A stretch of 64,000 bases of DNA from positions 1,178,001 through 1,242,000 of the forward strand of contig NZ_CP072941.1 in assembly GCF_018069625.1 (NCBI RefSeq). The letters run 5' to 3'. This stretch comes from Streptomyces yatensis (GTDB taxonomy: Bacteria; Actinomycetota; Actinomycetes; Streptomycetales; Streptomycetaceae). Both the position numbers and the translations under genes were made by a program. The notes below the pieces were generated by a model. It was not told the origin of the DNA. It did no database searches and worked only from the letters and a program-made list of their open reading frames with translations. Positions 34,625 through 43,978 of the stretch are shown in pieces. Position 1 is the first letter of the stretch. Each line of letters opens with the position of its first letter.

Positions 34625-36544
34625 TCAGCCGCCATCCGGGGGCCGCTCGCCCCCGGACTTCTCGCCCCCGGACTTCTCGTCGTCGACGATCTCCGCGTCC
34701 ACGACCTCGTCGTCGGACGCATGCGCCTGGCCCCCGCCGTCACCGGAGGAGCCGCCCGCCGAGCCGCCGGCTCCGCCGTCGGACGAGCCGGACTGCTGGG
34801 CCTGGGCGTAGATGGCGGTGCCGATCTTCTGCCCGACGGCGGCGGTCCGCTCGGTGGCCTCGCGGATCGCGTTGGTGTCCTCGCCCTCCAGGGTCCCCTT
34901 CAGCTCCGCGACCGCCGCCTCGGCCTCCTGCCGGACGTCCTGCGGCACCTTGTCGGCCTGGTCCCGCAGCAGCTTCTCGGTCTGGTAGACGAGCGCCTCG
35001 GCCTGGTTGCGGGTCTCGGCGGCCTCGCGGCGCTTGTGGTCCTCCTCCGCATAGCTCTCGGCCTCGCGCATCATGCGGTCGATGTCGTCCTTGGGCAGCG
35101 CGGAGCCGCCGGTGACGGTCATCCGCTGCTCCCGGCCGGTGCCGAGGTCCTTGGCGGAGACGTGCATGATGCCGTTGGCGTCGATGTCGAAGGCGACCTC
35201 GATCTGCGGCACCCCGCGCGGGGCCGGCGGCAGGCCGGTCAGCTCGAACATCCCGAGCTTCTTGTTGTACGCGGCCATCTCGCGCTCGCCCTGGAAGACC
35301 TGGATCTGCACCGACGGTTGGTTGTCCTCGGCCGTGGTGAAGACCTCCGAGCGCTTGGTCGGGATCGTGGTGTTGCGTTCGATCAGCTTGGTCATGATGC
35401 CGCCCTTGGTCTCGATGCCGAGGGACAGCGGGGTGACATCCAGCAGCAGGACGTCCTTGACCTCGCCCTTGAGGACACCGGCCTGCAGGGAGGCGCCGAT
35501 CGCCACGACCTCGTCCGGGTTGACGCCCTTGTGCGGCTCCTTGCCGGTCAGCTCCTTGACCAGGCTGCTCACGGCGGGCATCCGGGTGGAGCCGCCGACC
35601 AGGATCACATGGTCGATATCGGAGGTCTTGATCCCGGCGTCCTTGATCGCCTGGTGGAAGGGGGCCTTGCAGCGCTCCAGGAGGTCCTCGGTCAGCTGCT
35701 GGAACTGCGAGCGGGTGAGCTTCTCGTCCAGATGCAGCGGACCCGCGTCGGACGCGGTGATGTACGGCAGGTTGATGGTGGTCTCGCTGGCCGCGGAGAG
35801 CTCGATCTTGGCCTTCTCGGACGCCTCGCGCAGCCGCTGGACCGCCATCTTGTCGTTGGCCAGATCGACGCCGTAGCCGCCCTTGAAGCGGGAGACCAGA
35901 TGGTCCACGATCCGCTGGTCCCAGTCGTCGCCGCCCAGGTGGGTGTCGCCGTTGGTGGCCTTGACCTCCACCACCCCCTCGCCGATCTCCAGCAGCGAGA
36001 CATCGAAGGTGCCGCCGCCGAGGTCGAAGACCAGGATGGTCTGGTCGTTCTCCTTGTCCAGCCCGTACGCCAGGGCGGCGGCCGTCGGCTCGTTGATGAT
36101 CCGCAGCACCGTCAGCCCGGCGATCTCGCCCGCCTCCTTGGTGGCGGTGCGCTGGGAGTCGTTGAAGTACGCGGGGACGGTGATCACGGCATCCGTGACG
36201 TCCTCGCCGAGATATGCCTCGGCGTCGCGCTTGAGCTTCTGCAGCACCCGCGCGGAGATCTCCTGCGCGGTGTAGCGCTTGCCGTCGACGTCGCCGGTGG
36301 CCGGGAACCGCCACCGGTCCTCGCCCACGTGGCGCTTGACCGATCGCGCGGTGCGCTCGACGTTCGTCACCGCCTGGCGCTTGGCGACCTCGCCCACCAG
36401 CACCTCGCCGTTCTTGGCGAAGGCCACCACCGAGGGGGTGGTCCGGGTCCCCTCGGTGTTGGTGATGACGGTGGGCTCGCCGCCCTCCAGGACGGATACG
36501 ACCGAGTTCGTCGTACCCAGGTCAATACCGACTGCGCGGGTCAT
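34625..36544 (-). CDS. dnaK: Chaperone DnaK (orphan Hsp70 paralogue)
   Basis: A 639-residue Hsp70. The nucleotide-binding domain has [65 protein letters not shown] and [10 protein letters not shown]. The substrate-binding domain has [16 protein letters not shown], and the helical lid ends in a Gly/Ser-rich tail and an acidic EIVDDE segment. It is not followed by grpE, dnaJ or hspR, and I do not see the HAIR element of the main Streptomyces dnaK operon upstream, so it is probably a second DnaK. The ATG is 76 bp downstream of sthA, on the same strand. The C-terminus carries a duplicated EKSGG repeat. Confidence 0.97.
   Translation of the reverse strand: MTRAVGIDLGTTNSVVSVLEGGEPTVITNTEGTRTTPSVVAFAKNGEVLVGEVAKRQAVTNVERTARSVKRHVGEDRWRFPATGDVDGKRYTAQEISARVLQKLKRDAEAYLGEDVTDAVITVPAYFNDSQRTATKEAGEIAGLTVLRIINEPTAAALAYGLDKENDQTILVFDLGGGTFDVSLLEIGEGVVEVKATNGDTHLGGDDWDQRIVDHLVSRFKGGYGVDLANDKMAVQRLREASEKAKIELSAASETTINLPYITASDAGPLHLDEKLTRSQFQQLTEDLLERCKAPFHQAIKDAGIKTSDIDHVILVGGSTRMPAVSSLVKELTGKEPHKGVNPDEVVAIGASLQAGVLKGEVKDVLLLDVTPLSLGIETKGGIMTKLIERNTTIPTKRSEVFTTAEDNQPSVQIQVFQGEREMAAYNKKLGMFELTGLPPAPRGVPQIEVAFDIDANGIMHVSAKDLGTGREQRMTVTGGSALPKDDIDRMMREAESYAEEDHKRREAAETRNQAEALVYQTEKLLRDQADKVPQDVRQEAEAAVAELKGTLEGEDTNAIREATERTAAVGQKIGTAIYAQAQQSGSSDGGAGGSAGGSSGDGGGQAHASDDEVVDAEIVDDEKSGGEKSGGERPPDGG
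34649..34678. repeat. Perfect 15-bp tandem duplication in the dnaK 3' end
   Basis: GCCCCCGGACTTCTC occurs twice head to tail (34649-34663, 34664-34678) and encodes the duplicated GEKSG units of the DnaK tail. It is in frame and likely tolerated because the tail is disordered. Confidence 0.9.
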
Positions 36545-36573
36545 CTGAGCCCTCCTCCCGATCTGCCTCCCAG

Positions 36574-36590
36574 TATCCCAAAAAGGGATA
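36574..36590. promoter_or_regulatory. Inverted repeat in the dnaK leader
   Basis: TATCCC and GGGATA are separated by AAAAA, 30 bp upstream of the dnaK start and inside the 76-bp sthA-dnaK gap. It could be an operator for dnaK or a weak attenuator between the two genes. It does not match the CTTGAGT-type HspR box. Confidence 0.4.
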
Positions 36591-36620
36591 TTCGGGGCGG
36601 GTGCGGAGGCGGGCCGGGGC

Positions 36621-38024
36621 TCAGTCCCGCAGGTGGTCGATCTCGCGCATCTTGTTCGTGGCGTCCAGCGCGGCGACCTTGTAGGACTCGGCGAAGGTCG
36701 GATAGTTGAACACCGCGTCCACCAGATAGTCGACGGTGCCGCCGCAGCCCATCACGGCCTGGCCGATGTGGATCAGCTCGGTGGCGCCGGTGCCGAAGCA
36801 GTGCACCCCGAGCAGCCGCCGGTCCTCCGGGGAGACCAGCAGCTTCAGCATGCCGTGCGCATCGCCGACGATCTGGCCCCGGGCCAGCTCGCGATAGCGC
36901 GACACCCCGACCTCGAAGGGCACCTTCTCGTCCGTGAGCTGGTCCTCGGTGCGGCCGATGAAGCTGATCTCGGGGATGCTGTAGATCCCGATCGGCTGCA
37001 GATGGTGGATCGGGTTCACCGGCTCCTCGCAGGCGTGGTACGCCGCGCTGCGCCCCTGTTCCATCGAGGTCGCGGCCAGCGCCGGGAAGCCGATCACATC
37101 GCCGACCGCGTAGATGTGCGGTACGGCGGTGCGGTAGTGCTCGTCCACCGCTATCCGGCCCCGCCGGTCGGCGGTGAGCCCGGCCTTGCCGAGGTCCAGC
37201 CCTTCGGTGAGCCCCTGGCGCCCCGCGGAGTACATCACCGCGTCGGCGGGGATCTTCTTCCCGCTCTCCAGAACGGCCAGGGCGCCCCGCGCATGGCGCT
37301 CGACGGCCGCCACGGTCTCGCCGAAGCGGAAGGTGACGGCCAGGTCGCGCAGCCGGTACTTCAGCGCCTCGACGATCTCGACATCGCAGAAGTCCAGCAT
37401 CCCCTCGCGCTGCTCGACCACGGTGACCTTGCTGCCCAGGGCGGCGAACATCGAGGCGTACTCGATGCCGATCACCCCGGCGCCCACGATGACCATGGAG
37501 CGCGGCACCCGCTCCATGTTGAGGACACCGTCGGAGTCCATGATCGTCCGCTCGTCGAACTCCACGCTCGCGGGGCGGGCCGGGCGGGTGCCGGTGGCGA
37601 TCACGATATGCCGCGCGGTCAGCAGCTCTTCCTGACCGGTCGCGTCCGTGACGGCCACGGTGTGGTCGTCCACGAATCGCCCGGTGCCCGGGAACATCGC
37701 GACCCGGTTGCGGGAGAGCTGGTTGCGGACGACGTCCATCTCACGGCCGACCACATGCTGGGTGCGGGCCGTCAGGTCGGCGACGGTGATGTCCTCCTTG
37801 AGCCGGTAGCTCTGGCCGTACAGATCCCGCTGGGTCAGTCCGGTGAGATAGAGCACCGCCTCGCGCAGGGTCTTCGAGGGAACGGTTCCGGTGTGCAGGG
37901 AGACCCCGCCCACCATCTCCTTGCGGTCGACGACGGCCACCCGGCGACCGAGTTTGGCGGCTGCGATGGCAGCTTTCTGGCCGCCCGGTCCGGACCCAAT
38001 CACAAGCATGTCAAAGTCGGTCAC
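36621..38024 (-). CDS. sthA: Si-specific (soluble) NAD(P)+ transhydrogenase
   Basis: A 467-residue flavoprotein of the pyridine nucleotide-disulfide oxidoreductase family that interconverts NADPH and NADH. FAD loop: [24 protein letters not shown](P) loop: [20 protein letters not shown]. Second FAD motif: [19 protein letters not shown]. Where lipoamide dehydrogenases have the CxxxxC redox pair, this protein has [15 protein letters not shown] with neither Cys, which is the hallmark of the transhydrogenase branch. The GTG at 38024 is chosen because the Rossmann strand starts six residues later; an ATG at 38009 is also possible. The dnaK gene follows on the same strand. Confidence 0.92.
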   Translation of the reverse strand: MTDFDMLVIGSGPGGQKAAIAAAKLGRRVAVVDRKEMVGGVSLHTGTVPSKTLREAVLYLTGLTQRDLYGQSYRLKEDITVADLTARTQHVVGREMDVVRNQLSRNRVAMFPGTGRFVDDHTVAVTDATGQEELLTARHIVIATGTRPARPASVEFDERTIMDSDGVLNMERVPRSMVIVGAGVIGIEYASMFAALGSKVTVVEQREGMLDFCDVEIVEALKYRLRDLAVTFRFGETVAAVERHARGALAVLESGKKIPADAVMYSAGRQGLTEGLDLGKAGLTADRRGRIAVDEHYRTAVPHIYAVGDVIGFPALAATSMEQGRSAAYHACEEPVNPIHHLQPIGIYSIPEISFIGRTEDQLTDEKVPFEVGVSRYRELARGQIVGDAHGMLKLLVSPEDRRLLGVHCFGTGATELIHIGQAVMGCGGTVDYLVDAVFNYPTFAESYKVAALDATNKMREIDHLRD

Positions 38025-38108
38025 GGACCGAGTCTGGCATCGGATGACGTCCCGCTGGAAGAGGAATCGCCGGTCAACCGCCCCGGGCGGCAACAGACTT
38101 GGGGCACC

Positions 38109-38837
38109 CTACTCGCCGTGCGGCCACAGCCGGCCCTCGGCGTCCCGGGCCAGAGAGGTCAGGGAGGCCAGCAGGACGAGGGCCACCAGCCCGGTCGGCA
38201 GGGCGGGCGCGGCCCGCGCGGCATGGGCCACCAGCAGCCCGCCGGACGCGGCACCCACCACCAGGGCCCCCAGCAGCGCCATGCTGAGCCGGCCCACGGT
38301 GCCCCTGCGCGCCACGTCGACCAGCAGCCCGGTCAGGACGCCGGTGAGATAGGTGGTGGAGAAGCCGGGCGGCCCGACCGCCCGCACCAGACCGCTCTGC
38401 CCTCCCATGGCGAGCGCGGCCACGGCCAGCAACCACAGCTGCCGGCCGCCGGAGGGGTGGCCACCGGCGGCCGCCCACGCCGCCCAGAGCCCGCCGAGTG
38501 CGAGCAGTTCCACGGTGAGCGCGCAGCGGGCGCGCCAAGCGGGCCGGCGACCGCGGACGATCCGGCCGCTGAGCAGCGCACCCACGATGTATCCGGCCAT
38601 GGCGACCGCGGTGTCCCGGGCCAGCGACGCGTCCAGGGAGGCGGTCGACATGCCGAGCAGGGAGAGGTTGGCGGTCATGACACTGGTGAAGACCCCGCCC
38701 AGCGCCAGAAAGCTGATGGCGTCCATCGCCCCGGTCGCCACGGTCAGCGCGACGGCGGCCGCCACTCCCCCGGCGTCGCACGCCCGTCCCGGGCGCCGTC
38801 GCTTCGGTGCGAGGTCGGTGTCGCTCTCATCGGCCAT
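38109..38837 (-). CDS. DUF1275 (YoaK) family membrane protein
   Basis: A 242-residue integral membrane protein with about six hydrophobic helices. VATGAMDAISFLALGGVFTSVMTANL and GPPGFSTTYLTGVLTGLLVDVA match the two characteristic blocks of DUF1275/YoaK proteins, putative small-molecule permeases. GGAGG seven bases before the ATG at 38837 fixes the start. It is 84 bp upstream of sthA on the same strand; no substrate is known. Confidence 0.9.
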   Translation of the reverse strand: MADESDTDLAPKRRRPGRACDAGGVAAAVALTVATGAMDAISFLALGGVFTSVMTANLSLLGMSTASLDASLARDTAVAMAGYIVGALLSGRIVRGRRPAWRARCALTVELLALGGLWAAWAAAGGHPSGGRQLWLLAVAALAMGGQSGLVRAVGPPGFSTTYLTGVLTGLLVDVARRGTVGRLSMALLGALVVGAASGGLLVAHAARAAPALPTGLVALVLLASLTSLARDAEGRLWPHGE

Positions 38838-38909
38838 CGGCACTCCTCCGGCCACCTCGGGTGCCCCGGGCGGCGCACCGGAAACAACGGTCCGGGGGGC
38901 GCCGGGGCG

Positions 38910-39542
38910 TCAGGAGCCGGCCGGGGCGGCGGCCGCCCGCCGCTCGCGGTGTTTCGCGGCCTTGGCACTGTTGCCGCACAGCCGCATCGAGCACCACCGG
39001 CGCCTGCCGCCCGGTGTGTGATCGAGGTAGACCATCGTGCACAGCGAGGCGTCGCACACCCGCAGCGCCCCGCGCCGCTCCGGGTCCCCGAGCACCGCTA
39101 TGAGGTCGCGGACGACGACCGACTGCAGCTCCCGCCCGGACAGGGGGCGATCGGCGTCGACCCCGACACCGGTGCCGGTCGCTATCAGCAGCGGCTGCGG
39201 CGGGGCGGGGCGCGCCCGGTCGTTGAGCAGCGCCACGGACACATCCGACGGGGGCCGGCCGTCGACCACCGCGGCCACCACGTCGTAGGCCGCCTCGCGC
39301 AGCGTCCACAGCTCGGTGAGGAGTTGGTCGGTGACGGCCTCGTCGTGGAGCCGCAGCCCGACGCCGTCGCACCACTCCCGCAGCCGGTCGAGGGTGCCGA
39401 GGCGCTCGATCGGGGTGCTGCCGCGCCGCCCGAGGGTCGCGACGAGATTCAGGGCGAGGCTGCCGGCGTCGAAGCGCAGGGCCCGCAGCCGGGCGGTCAC
39501 CCGCGGCCGCGGGACCGGCTCCGTCGAGGAATCCATCCGCAT
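38910..39542 (-). CDS. ABATE/CGNR zinc-finger transcriptional regulator
   Basis: A 210-residue protein. The N-terminal ABATE domain (FDAGSLALNLVATLGRRG, IERLGTLDRLREWCDGVGL) is followed by a CGNR zinc finger, with Cys pairs in RVCDASLCTMVYLDH and RWCSMRLCGNSAKAAKH. Proteins of this class are stress-linked DNA-binding regulators. It is divergent from panE across a 49-bp gap that contains a perfect 6-bp inverted repeat, so self-regulation and control of panE are likely. The ATG at 39542 is four bases from that palindrome, so the message may be nearly leaderless; a second ATG is at 39536. Confidence 0.9.
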   Translation of the reverse strand: MRMDSSTEPVPRPRVTARLRALRFDAGSLALNLVATLGRRGSTPIERLGTLDRLREWCDGVGLRLHDEAVTDQLLTELWTLREAAYDVVAAVVDGRPPSDVSVALLNDRARPAPPQPLLIATGTGVGVDADRPLSGRELQSVVVRDLIAVLGDPERRGALRVCDASLCTMVYLDHTPGGRRRWCSMRLCGNSAKAAKHRERRAAAAPAGS

Positions 39543-39545
39543 ATA

Positions 39546-39565
39546 GTAACCGCCTGAAGGGTTAC
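39546..39565. promoter_or_regulatory. Operator-like palindrome between the CGNR gene and panE
   Basis: GTAACC and GGTTAC form a perfect inverted repeat with an 8-bp spacer, centred in the 49-bp divergent region. One bound dimer could control both genes. Confidence 0.55.
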
Positions 39566-39591
39566 CAAGCGGCTGAGGATGAGGACACATC

Positions 39592-40560
39592 ATGCGGATC
39601 GCGGTCATCGGCGCGGGTGGCGTCGGCGGATACTTCGGGGCGCGGCTCGCCGCCGCGGGTGACGAGGTCACCTTCGTGGCACGGGGCCGCCATCTCGCGG
39701 CGATCCGGGAGAAGGGGCTGACGGTGCGCAGCCCGCTGGGCGAGCTGCGGGTGCCGTCCGAGGCGGTGGTGCCGGCCATCTCCGACCTCGAGGCCCCGGA
39801 CCTCGTGATGGTGGCGGTGAAGCTGTGGGACACCGAGGACGTCGCCCGGCAGCTGGCGCCCCTCGCGGAAGGCGGCGCCGCCGTCGTGTCGTTCCAGAAC
39901 GGGGTCCAGAAGGACACGGTGCTGCGCCGCCATCTGCCGGACGGGTCCGTCCTCGGCGGGGTCGGCTATATCTCGGCGTTCATCGAGGAGCCCGGGGTGG
40001 TGGTGCACAACGGCACGCTGCAGCGGCTGGTGTTCGGGGAGTACGACCGTACGGAGTCCCCGCGCGCCCGCGCTTTCCTCGACCGGGCTGTGGCGGCCGG
40101 TATCGACGCGGAGATCAGCGCCGACATCGAGCGCACCATCTGGGAGAAGTTCGTCTTCCTGGTGGGCCTTTCCGGGACGACGTCGGCGGTGCGGCAGCCG
40201 ATCGGGGTGGTCCGCGGGGATCCCGGGTCGCGGGCGCTGCTGCGTGAGGTGATGCACGAGGTGGTCGCCGTGGGACGGGCCAAGGGGGTGGCCCTGGACC
40301 CCGGTTTCGCCGACGACCGGCTCGCCTTCTGCGACACGCTGCCCGCCGCGATGACGTCCTCCATGCACAACGACCTGCTGCGCGGCAACCGTCTCGAACT
40401 CGGCTGGCTCAGCGGGGCGGTGGCCGGCCTCGGCGCCGAGCTGGACGTCGCCACCCCGCGCAACCGGGCCATCGCCGACATCCTCTCCCCGTACGCCCTG
40501 GGCGATCCGGCCACGACCGGTGGCGCGGGGGTCAGCGCAGCAGGGGCAGCTTCCCGATGA
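39592..40560 (+). CDS. panE: 2-Dehydropantoate 2-reductase family protein
   Basis: A 322-residue NADPH-dependent ketopantoate reductase-type protein. The nucleotide motif is IAVIGAGGVGGYFGARLAAAG, followed by DEVTFVARGRHLAAIREKGL, FQNGVQKD and the C-terminal helical domain with IWEKFVFLVGLSGTTSAV (catalytic Lys in WEKF) and SSMHNDLLRGNRLELGWLSG (Asn and Glu of the active site). The enzyme makes D-pantoate for CoA, though paralogues act on other 2-oxo acids. Its divergent regulator suggests a specialised role. The 3' end overlaps the convergent DUF2000 gene by 29 bp. Confidence 0.9.
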   Translation: MRIAVIGAGGVGGYFGARLAAAGDEVTFVARGRHLAAIREKGLTVRSPLGELRVPSEAVVPAISDLEAPDLVMVAVKLWDTEDVARQLAPLAEGGAAVVSFQNGVQKDTVLRRHLPDGSVLGGVGYISAFIEEPGVVVHNGTLQRLVFGEYDRTESPRARAFLDRAVAAGIDAEISADIERTIWEKFVFLVGLSGTTSAVRQPIGVVRGDPGSRALLREVMHEVVAVGRAKGVALDPGFADDRLAFCDTLPAAMTSSMHNDLLRGNRLELGWLSGAVAGLGAELDVATPRNRAIADILSPYALGDPATTGGAGVSAAGAASR

Positions 40561-40996
40561 GCTTGCTCACCCTGTTCCGCGGGCCGACGAGGCTGAGCGC
40601 GAGATAGTCGAGGTCCTCGGTCTTGGTGCCGGCCAGGCTGTCGAGGTACTCGTCGTAGACCCGTGAGGTCTGGGCCTGCCCGGGCATGTCGACGAGGTAC
40701 AGGTCGTCCTTCCCGGCGGCCTTCGCGCGCAGCTCGCGCAGCGCCTCGGGGCCGGCGGCCAGGATCGAGCAGCCGGCCCACGGCAGCCCCGGGTGGCCGG
40801 CGCCGGACCCGTCCGTGCCGTCCGGTCCCAGCAGCTCCGGCATGGCCCGGCCGACGGCGGCGGCCATGCAGGCGGCGGCGTTCACCGCCCGGCCCGCGGG
40901 CAGTTCCTCGTCCACGACGATCACCCACTTCAGCTTCGCCTGGCGGGTGGACTGATCGGTGCGGACATCCTCGTCGGTCAGCTGGGGAACGGACAC
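40532..40996 (-). CDS. DUF2000 domain protein
   Basis: A 154-residue protein with KLKWVIVVDEELPAGRAVNAAACMAAAVGRAMPELLG, the signature block of DUF2000, which resembles a peptidyl-tRNA hydrolase II-like fold; function is unknown. The GTG at 40996 is set by AAGGAG with eight bases of spacing. It is divergent from an Lrp/AsnC gene with a shared regulatory region. Confidence 0.85.
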   Translation of the reverse strand: MSVPQLTDEDVRTDQSTRQAKLKWVIVVDEELPAGRAVNAAACMAAAVGRAMPELLGPDGTDGSGAGHPGLPWAGCSILAAGPEALRELRAKAAGKDDLYLVDMPGQAQTSRVYDEYLDSLAGTKTEDLDYLALSLVGPRNRVSKLIGKLPLLR

Positions 40997-41054
40997 GAGC
41001 GGCACTCCTTGTCGATGGCTAATGTGGTGGATGAGGTGGACGGTACCCATCCAT

Positions 41055-41070
41055 CCGTGCCGTGGCACGG
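41055..41070. promoter_or_regulatory. Perfect palindrome between DUF2000 and Lrp genes
   Basis: CCGTGCC and GGCACGG are perfect 7-bp arms with a 2-bp centre, 34 bp upstream of the Lrp start. It is a good candidate for the binding site of this regulator in the 108-bp divergent region. Confidence 0.5.
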
Positions 41071-41104
41071 CCCGCCGAATTTCGTCAGGCAAGGGAGCGC
41101 TTTC

Positions 41105-41599
41105 GTGGAACTTGATGCACTGGACCGCGCTCTTCTGCGGGAGCTGCAGAACGATGCACGCCAGACCAATCGCGAGCTGGCCCTGCGCACGGGGGTCTCG
41201 CCGTCGACCTCCCTGGAGCGGGTCCGGGCGCTGCGCGAGCGCGGCATCATCAGCGGCTATCACGCCGCCGTCGATCTGGAGGCGGTCGGCCGTCCCGTCC
41301 AGGCGCTGATCTCGGTGCGGATCCGCCCGCCGTCCCGGCCGGTCATCGAGGGCTTCCGGGAATGGGCCGCCCAACTGCCGGAGACCATCGGCCTGTTCGT
41401 CACCTCCGGCGCCCATGACTTCCTCATCCATGTGGCGGTGCCGGACACCAATGGGCTGTACGCGTTCGTCATCGACCGCCTCACCGAGCGCCGTGAGGTG
41501 GCGGATGTGCAGAGCACGATGGTCTACGAACACGCCCAGTCGCGCTGTATCGACCCGGCCCCCGCCGAGCGCCCGGCGCCCTCCCGCCGGAGGCGGTAG
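41105..41599 (+). CDS. Lrp/AsnC family transcriptional regulator
   Basis: A 164-residue regulator with an N-terminal helix-turn-helix (LDALDRALLRELQNDAR, LALRTGVSPSTSLERVRALRE) and a C-terminal RAM domain (IGLFVTSGAHDFLIHVAVPDT). The GTG at 41105 gives the canonical N-terminus a few residues before LDRALL. It is divergent from the DUF2000 gene, a pairing that suggests the latter is its target. The Arg/Pro-rich C-terminal tail is not part of the domain. Confidence 0.9.
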   Translation: MELDALDRALLRELQNDARQTNRELALRTGVSPSTSLERVRALRERGIISGYHAAVDLEAVGRPVQALISVRIRPPSRPVIEGFREWAAQLPETIGLFVTSGAHDFLIHVAVPDTNGLYAFVIDRLTERREVADVQSTMVYEHAQSRCIDPAPAERPAPSRRRR

Positions 41600-41629
41600 C
41601 GAGCGAGTCGGGTCAGGGGATGGGATGGG

Positions 41630-42241
41630 TCAGTGGTGCGGGGTGTCGCCGAAGGCCGTCACGGTCAGGAACCGTATGGGCAGGGTGATCAGCTTCTCCG
41701 GGCCGTGCGGCGCCTCGCCGTCGAACTGCAGGGCGTCACCGGCCCCCAGGGTGTAGCTGGACTTGCCGTGGCCGTAGACCATGACGCCGTCGAGCATGTA
41801 GATCAGCTCGGTGCCGCCGTGCTGGAAGAGCGGGAACACCTCGCTGGACTCGGTGAGGGTGACCTCCAGCGCCTCCATCCGCTTGTCGCTGCCGCGCAGG
41901 GCGCCGAGCAGGGCGTACTCATGGCCGATCCGGGTGCCGCGGCGCACGATGCGGGCGCCGTGGCCGGCCGGGACGAAGACGGCCTCGCGCTCGTCGTCCA
42001 ACCCGCGGAAGAGCGCGGTGACGGGCACGCCCAGGCCGCGCGCGAGCCGGGAGAGGGTGGTGAGGCTGCAGGCGGTCTGGGCGTTCTCGATCTTGGACAG
42101 CATGGCCTTGGAGATGCCCACCCGCTGGGCCATCCCGCCCACCGACGCCCCGGCCGCCTGCCGGTACTCCCGCGTGCGGACCGCGATGATCCGCTCCAGT
42201 GCCTTGTCGTCGTCCCCCGCGTCTGCCGCCATTCCCCGCAT
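41630..42241 (-). CDS. XRE-cupin transcriptional regulator
   Basis: A 203-residue protein: an N-terminal XRE helix-turn-helix (AQRVGISKAMLSKIENAQTACSL-type region, residues about 20-75) joined to a C-terminal cupin (LFQHGGTELIYMLDGVMVYGHG, YTLGAGDALQFDGEAPHGP), which would bind a small molecule. Such regulators often control amino-acid, polyamine or permease genes. It is downstream of, and on the same strand as, the NCS1 permease gene with a 236-bp gap containing two hairpins, so it is probably a separate transcript. A start at 42232 is an alternative. Confidence 0.92.
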   Translation of the reverse strand: MRGMAADAGDDDKALERIIAVRTREYRQAAGASVGGMAQRVGISKAMLSKIENAQTACSLTTLSRLARGLGVPVTALFRGLDDEREAVFVPAGHGARIVRRGTRIGHEYALLGALRGSDKRMEALEVTLTESSEVFPLFQHGGTELIYMLDGVMVYGHGKSSYTLGAGDALQFDGEAPHGPEKLITLPIRFLTVTAFGDTPHH

Positions 42242-42307
42242 TCTAAGCGGCCTCGATGAAGTCCGGTGCGGTTCGGGTGCGCCGCGAAGGGGCGCGGGGC
42301 TGTGCCG

Positions 42308-42352
42308 ATATGCGGCTCCGCCGCGGCTGTGTCCATATGCGGCTCCGCCGCG
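42308..42352. repeat. Two tandem 18-bp hairpin-forming direct repeats
   Basis: ATATGCGGCTCCGCCGCG occurs at 42308-42325 and again at 42335-42352. Each copy contains GCGGC-TCC-GCCGC, a 5-bp stem with a 3-nt loop. They lie in the gap downstream of the permease gene and may act as a bipartite terminator or mRNA-stability element. Confidence 0.7.
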
Positions 42353-42477
42353 TGGCCGGCCACGACACAGCCGCGGAGGAACGACCGCACCTCGCGGCAC
42401 CTCCCGCGGAGCGCTTCCTCGGCGGCGGGCGGCGCCGTCGCGACGCCGCCCGCCCCGGGCCGTGCACTGCCGGGAGG

Positions 42478-43905
42478 TCAGGAGCCCGCCACCGCCGCCG
42501 TCTTCTCCGGCCGCGGCCCGGGCGTGGCGGGGACGTCCCGCGTCCACAGCGGCCGCAGCCGGTAGGTCAGCAGATAGAGCACCGCGGCGGCGGCCGCCGC
42601 GACGAACATGCTCAGATCGCCCGCGTGCGGATAGGCCGCGGCGAACGCCCCCGTGTAGAGGTCGGATTGCCAGAACGGCACCGAGGCCACCACCCCGCCG
42701 GCCCAGGCGACGAAGCCCCAGGAGAGCACCCGTCCGCGGTCGTACAGCTCGGCGATCCGGCCGGGGTCGGAGCGGCCGCCCAGGTGGTAGTCGAGCAGCA
42801 GCACGGTGGCGAACGGCGCGATGAAGTACGCGGTGAGGTTGAGGAACACCGAGAACTTGTCCTCGATCCCGGAGTGTCCCCACAGGCTGATCCCGTACGC
42901 CAGCGCGCAGATGAGGGTGACCGCCTGGGTCCGGGTGAACGGCACCTTCAGCGTCTGGATGGAGATCGCGCCGCCGTAGACGTTGAGGAAGTTCTGCGCG
43001 AGCGCCGAGAGCCCGATGGCGACGAGGGCGGGGATGGCGAACGGCCCGGTCAGCTGGTGCAGGGCGGTGATGGAGTCGGTGCTGGTGGCGTTGGAGCCGA
43101 GGAGCACGCCGAGGATGCCGAGCCAGCAGATGGTGACGAAGTTGCCGAGCCCGGTGTACCAGGCGGTGCGGCTCACCACACGGGGCGAGTCGGGCAGATA
43201 GCGCGAGTAGTCCGAGGCGAACGGCGCCCAGGCGACCAGGAAGGAGAGGAACCAGCCGCCGAAGGTGATCCAGCCCCCGGTGGAGCCCACGTAGTCCGGT
43301 GCCTTCGGATCGGCGTCGAAGGTGCCCGCGCCCCGGACCAGGGCCACCACCGTGATCATGACGAACAGCGGGGTGAGCACATAGGTCAGCACCCGCTGCA
43401 GGAAATTGATCATGTTGTAGCCGTAGATGGACACCACCAGCTCGACCAGGGTGAGCGCCAATCCACAGACCCAGAAGGGCAGATGGGTCAGCTCGGCGAT
43501 GGCCTTGCCGCCGAGGATCACGGTGACGGCGGCCCAGCCGACCCCGGCGAACACATTGATGTACGCCACCGGCAGGAAGTTGCCGAAGAAGCCGAGCGGG
43601 CCACGCGCCTGGATCTGCTGGGGCACCCCCAGCCGTACGCCCATCCGGGACATCACGGCCATCAGCAGCGAGCCGAGACCCGCGCCGGCCACGATCGCGG
43701 CGACGGCGGCGCCGAAGCTGAGACCGAGCCCGACCGCGCTGAACCCGAGCAGGATGATGGGGAAGTTGAGACCGGCGGCGAACCAGACGAAGAACTGCGA
43801 ACTGGGCTTGCCATGCCGCTCGTTGTCGGGGATGTGGTCGACCCCGAAGGGCTCCACCTTGGTGACCGCGCTGCCGTACACCGGCGCCGTGTCGTCGTGG
43901 GTCAT
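42478..43905 (-). CDS. NCS1-family cytosine/purine-type permease
   Basis: A 475-residue permease with about 12 helices. VEPFGVDHIPDNERHGKPSSQFFVWF is the conserved NCS1 cytoplasmic N-terminus of CodB-like carriers; GGWFLSFLVAWAPFASDYSRYLP carries the conserved SDYSRY block. NCS1 proteins import nucleobases, allantoin, hydantoin or related heterocycles by H+ or Na+ symport. AGGAG precedes the ATG. It is 73 bp downstream of the SnoaL-flavin reductase gene on the same strand and so likely brings in the substrate of the neighbouring oxygenase locus. Confidence 0.92.
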   Translation of the reverse strand: MTHDDTAPVYGSAVTKVEPFGVDHIPDNERHGKPSSQFFVWFAAGLNFPIILLGFSAVGLGLSFGAAVAAIVAGAGLGSLLMAVMSRMGVRLGVPQQIQARGPLGFFGNFLPVAYINVFAGVGWAAVTVILGGKAIAELTHLPFWVCGLALTLVELVVSIYGYNMINFLQRVLTYVLTPLFVMITVVALVRGAGTFDADPKAPDYVGSTGGWITFGGWFLSFLVAWAPFASDYSRYLPDSPRVVSRTAWYTGLGNFVTICWLGILGVLLGSNATSTDSITALHQLTGPFAIPALVAIGLSALAQNFLNVYGGAISIQTLKVPFTRTQAVTLICALAYGISLWGHSGIEDKFSVFLNLTAYFIAPFATVLLLDYHLGGRSDPGRIAELYDRGRVLSWGFVAWAGGVVASVPFWQSDLYTGAFAAAYPHAGDLSMFVAAAAAAVLYLLTYRLRPLWTRDVPATPGPRPEKTAAVAGS

Positions 43906-43978
43906 GGGCGTGCTCCTGGGACGGGAGGAGTGGACGTCAGGGGGGACCGGTGGGCGTACGGATCCGGGTGGCGGCGTC

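Noticed and set aside
36633..39557. 974-codon plus-strand open frame opposite sthA, DUF1275 and CGNR genes
   Set aside because: Runs across three real minus-strand genes and their gaps; composition is typical of a shadow frame.
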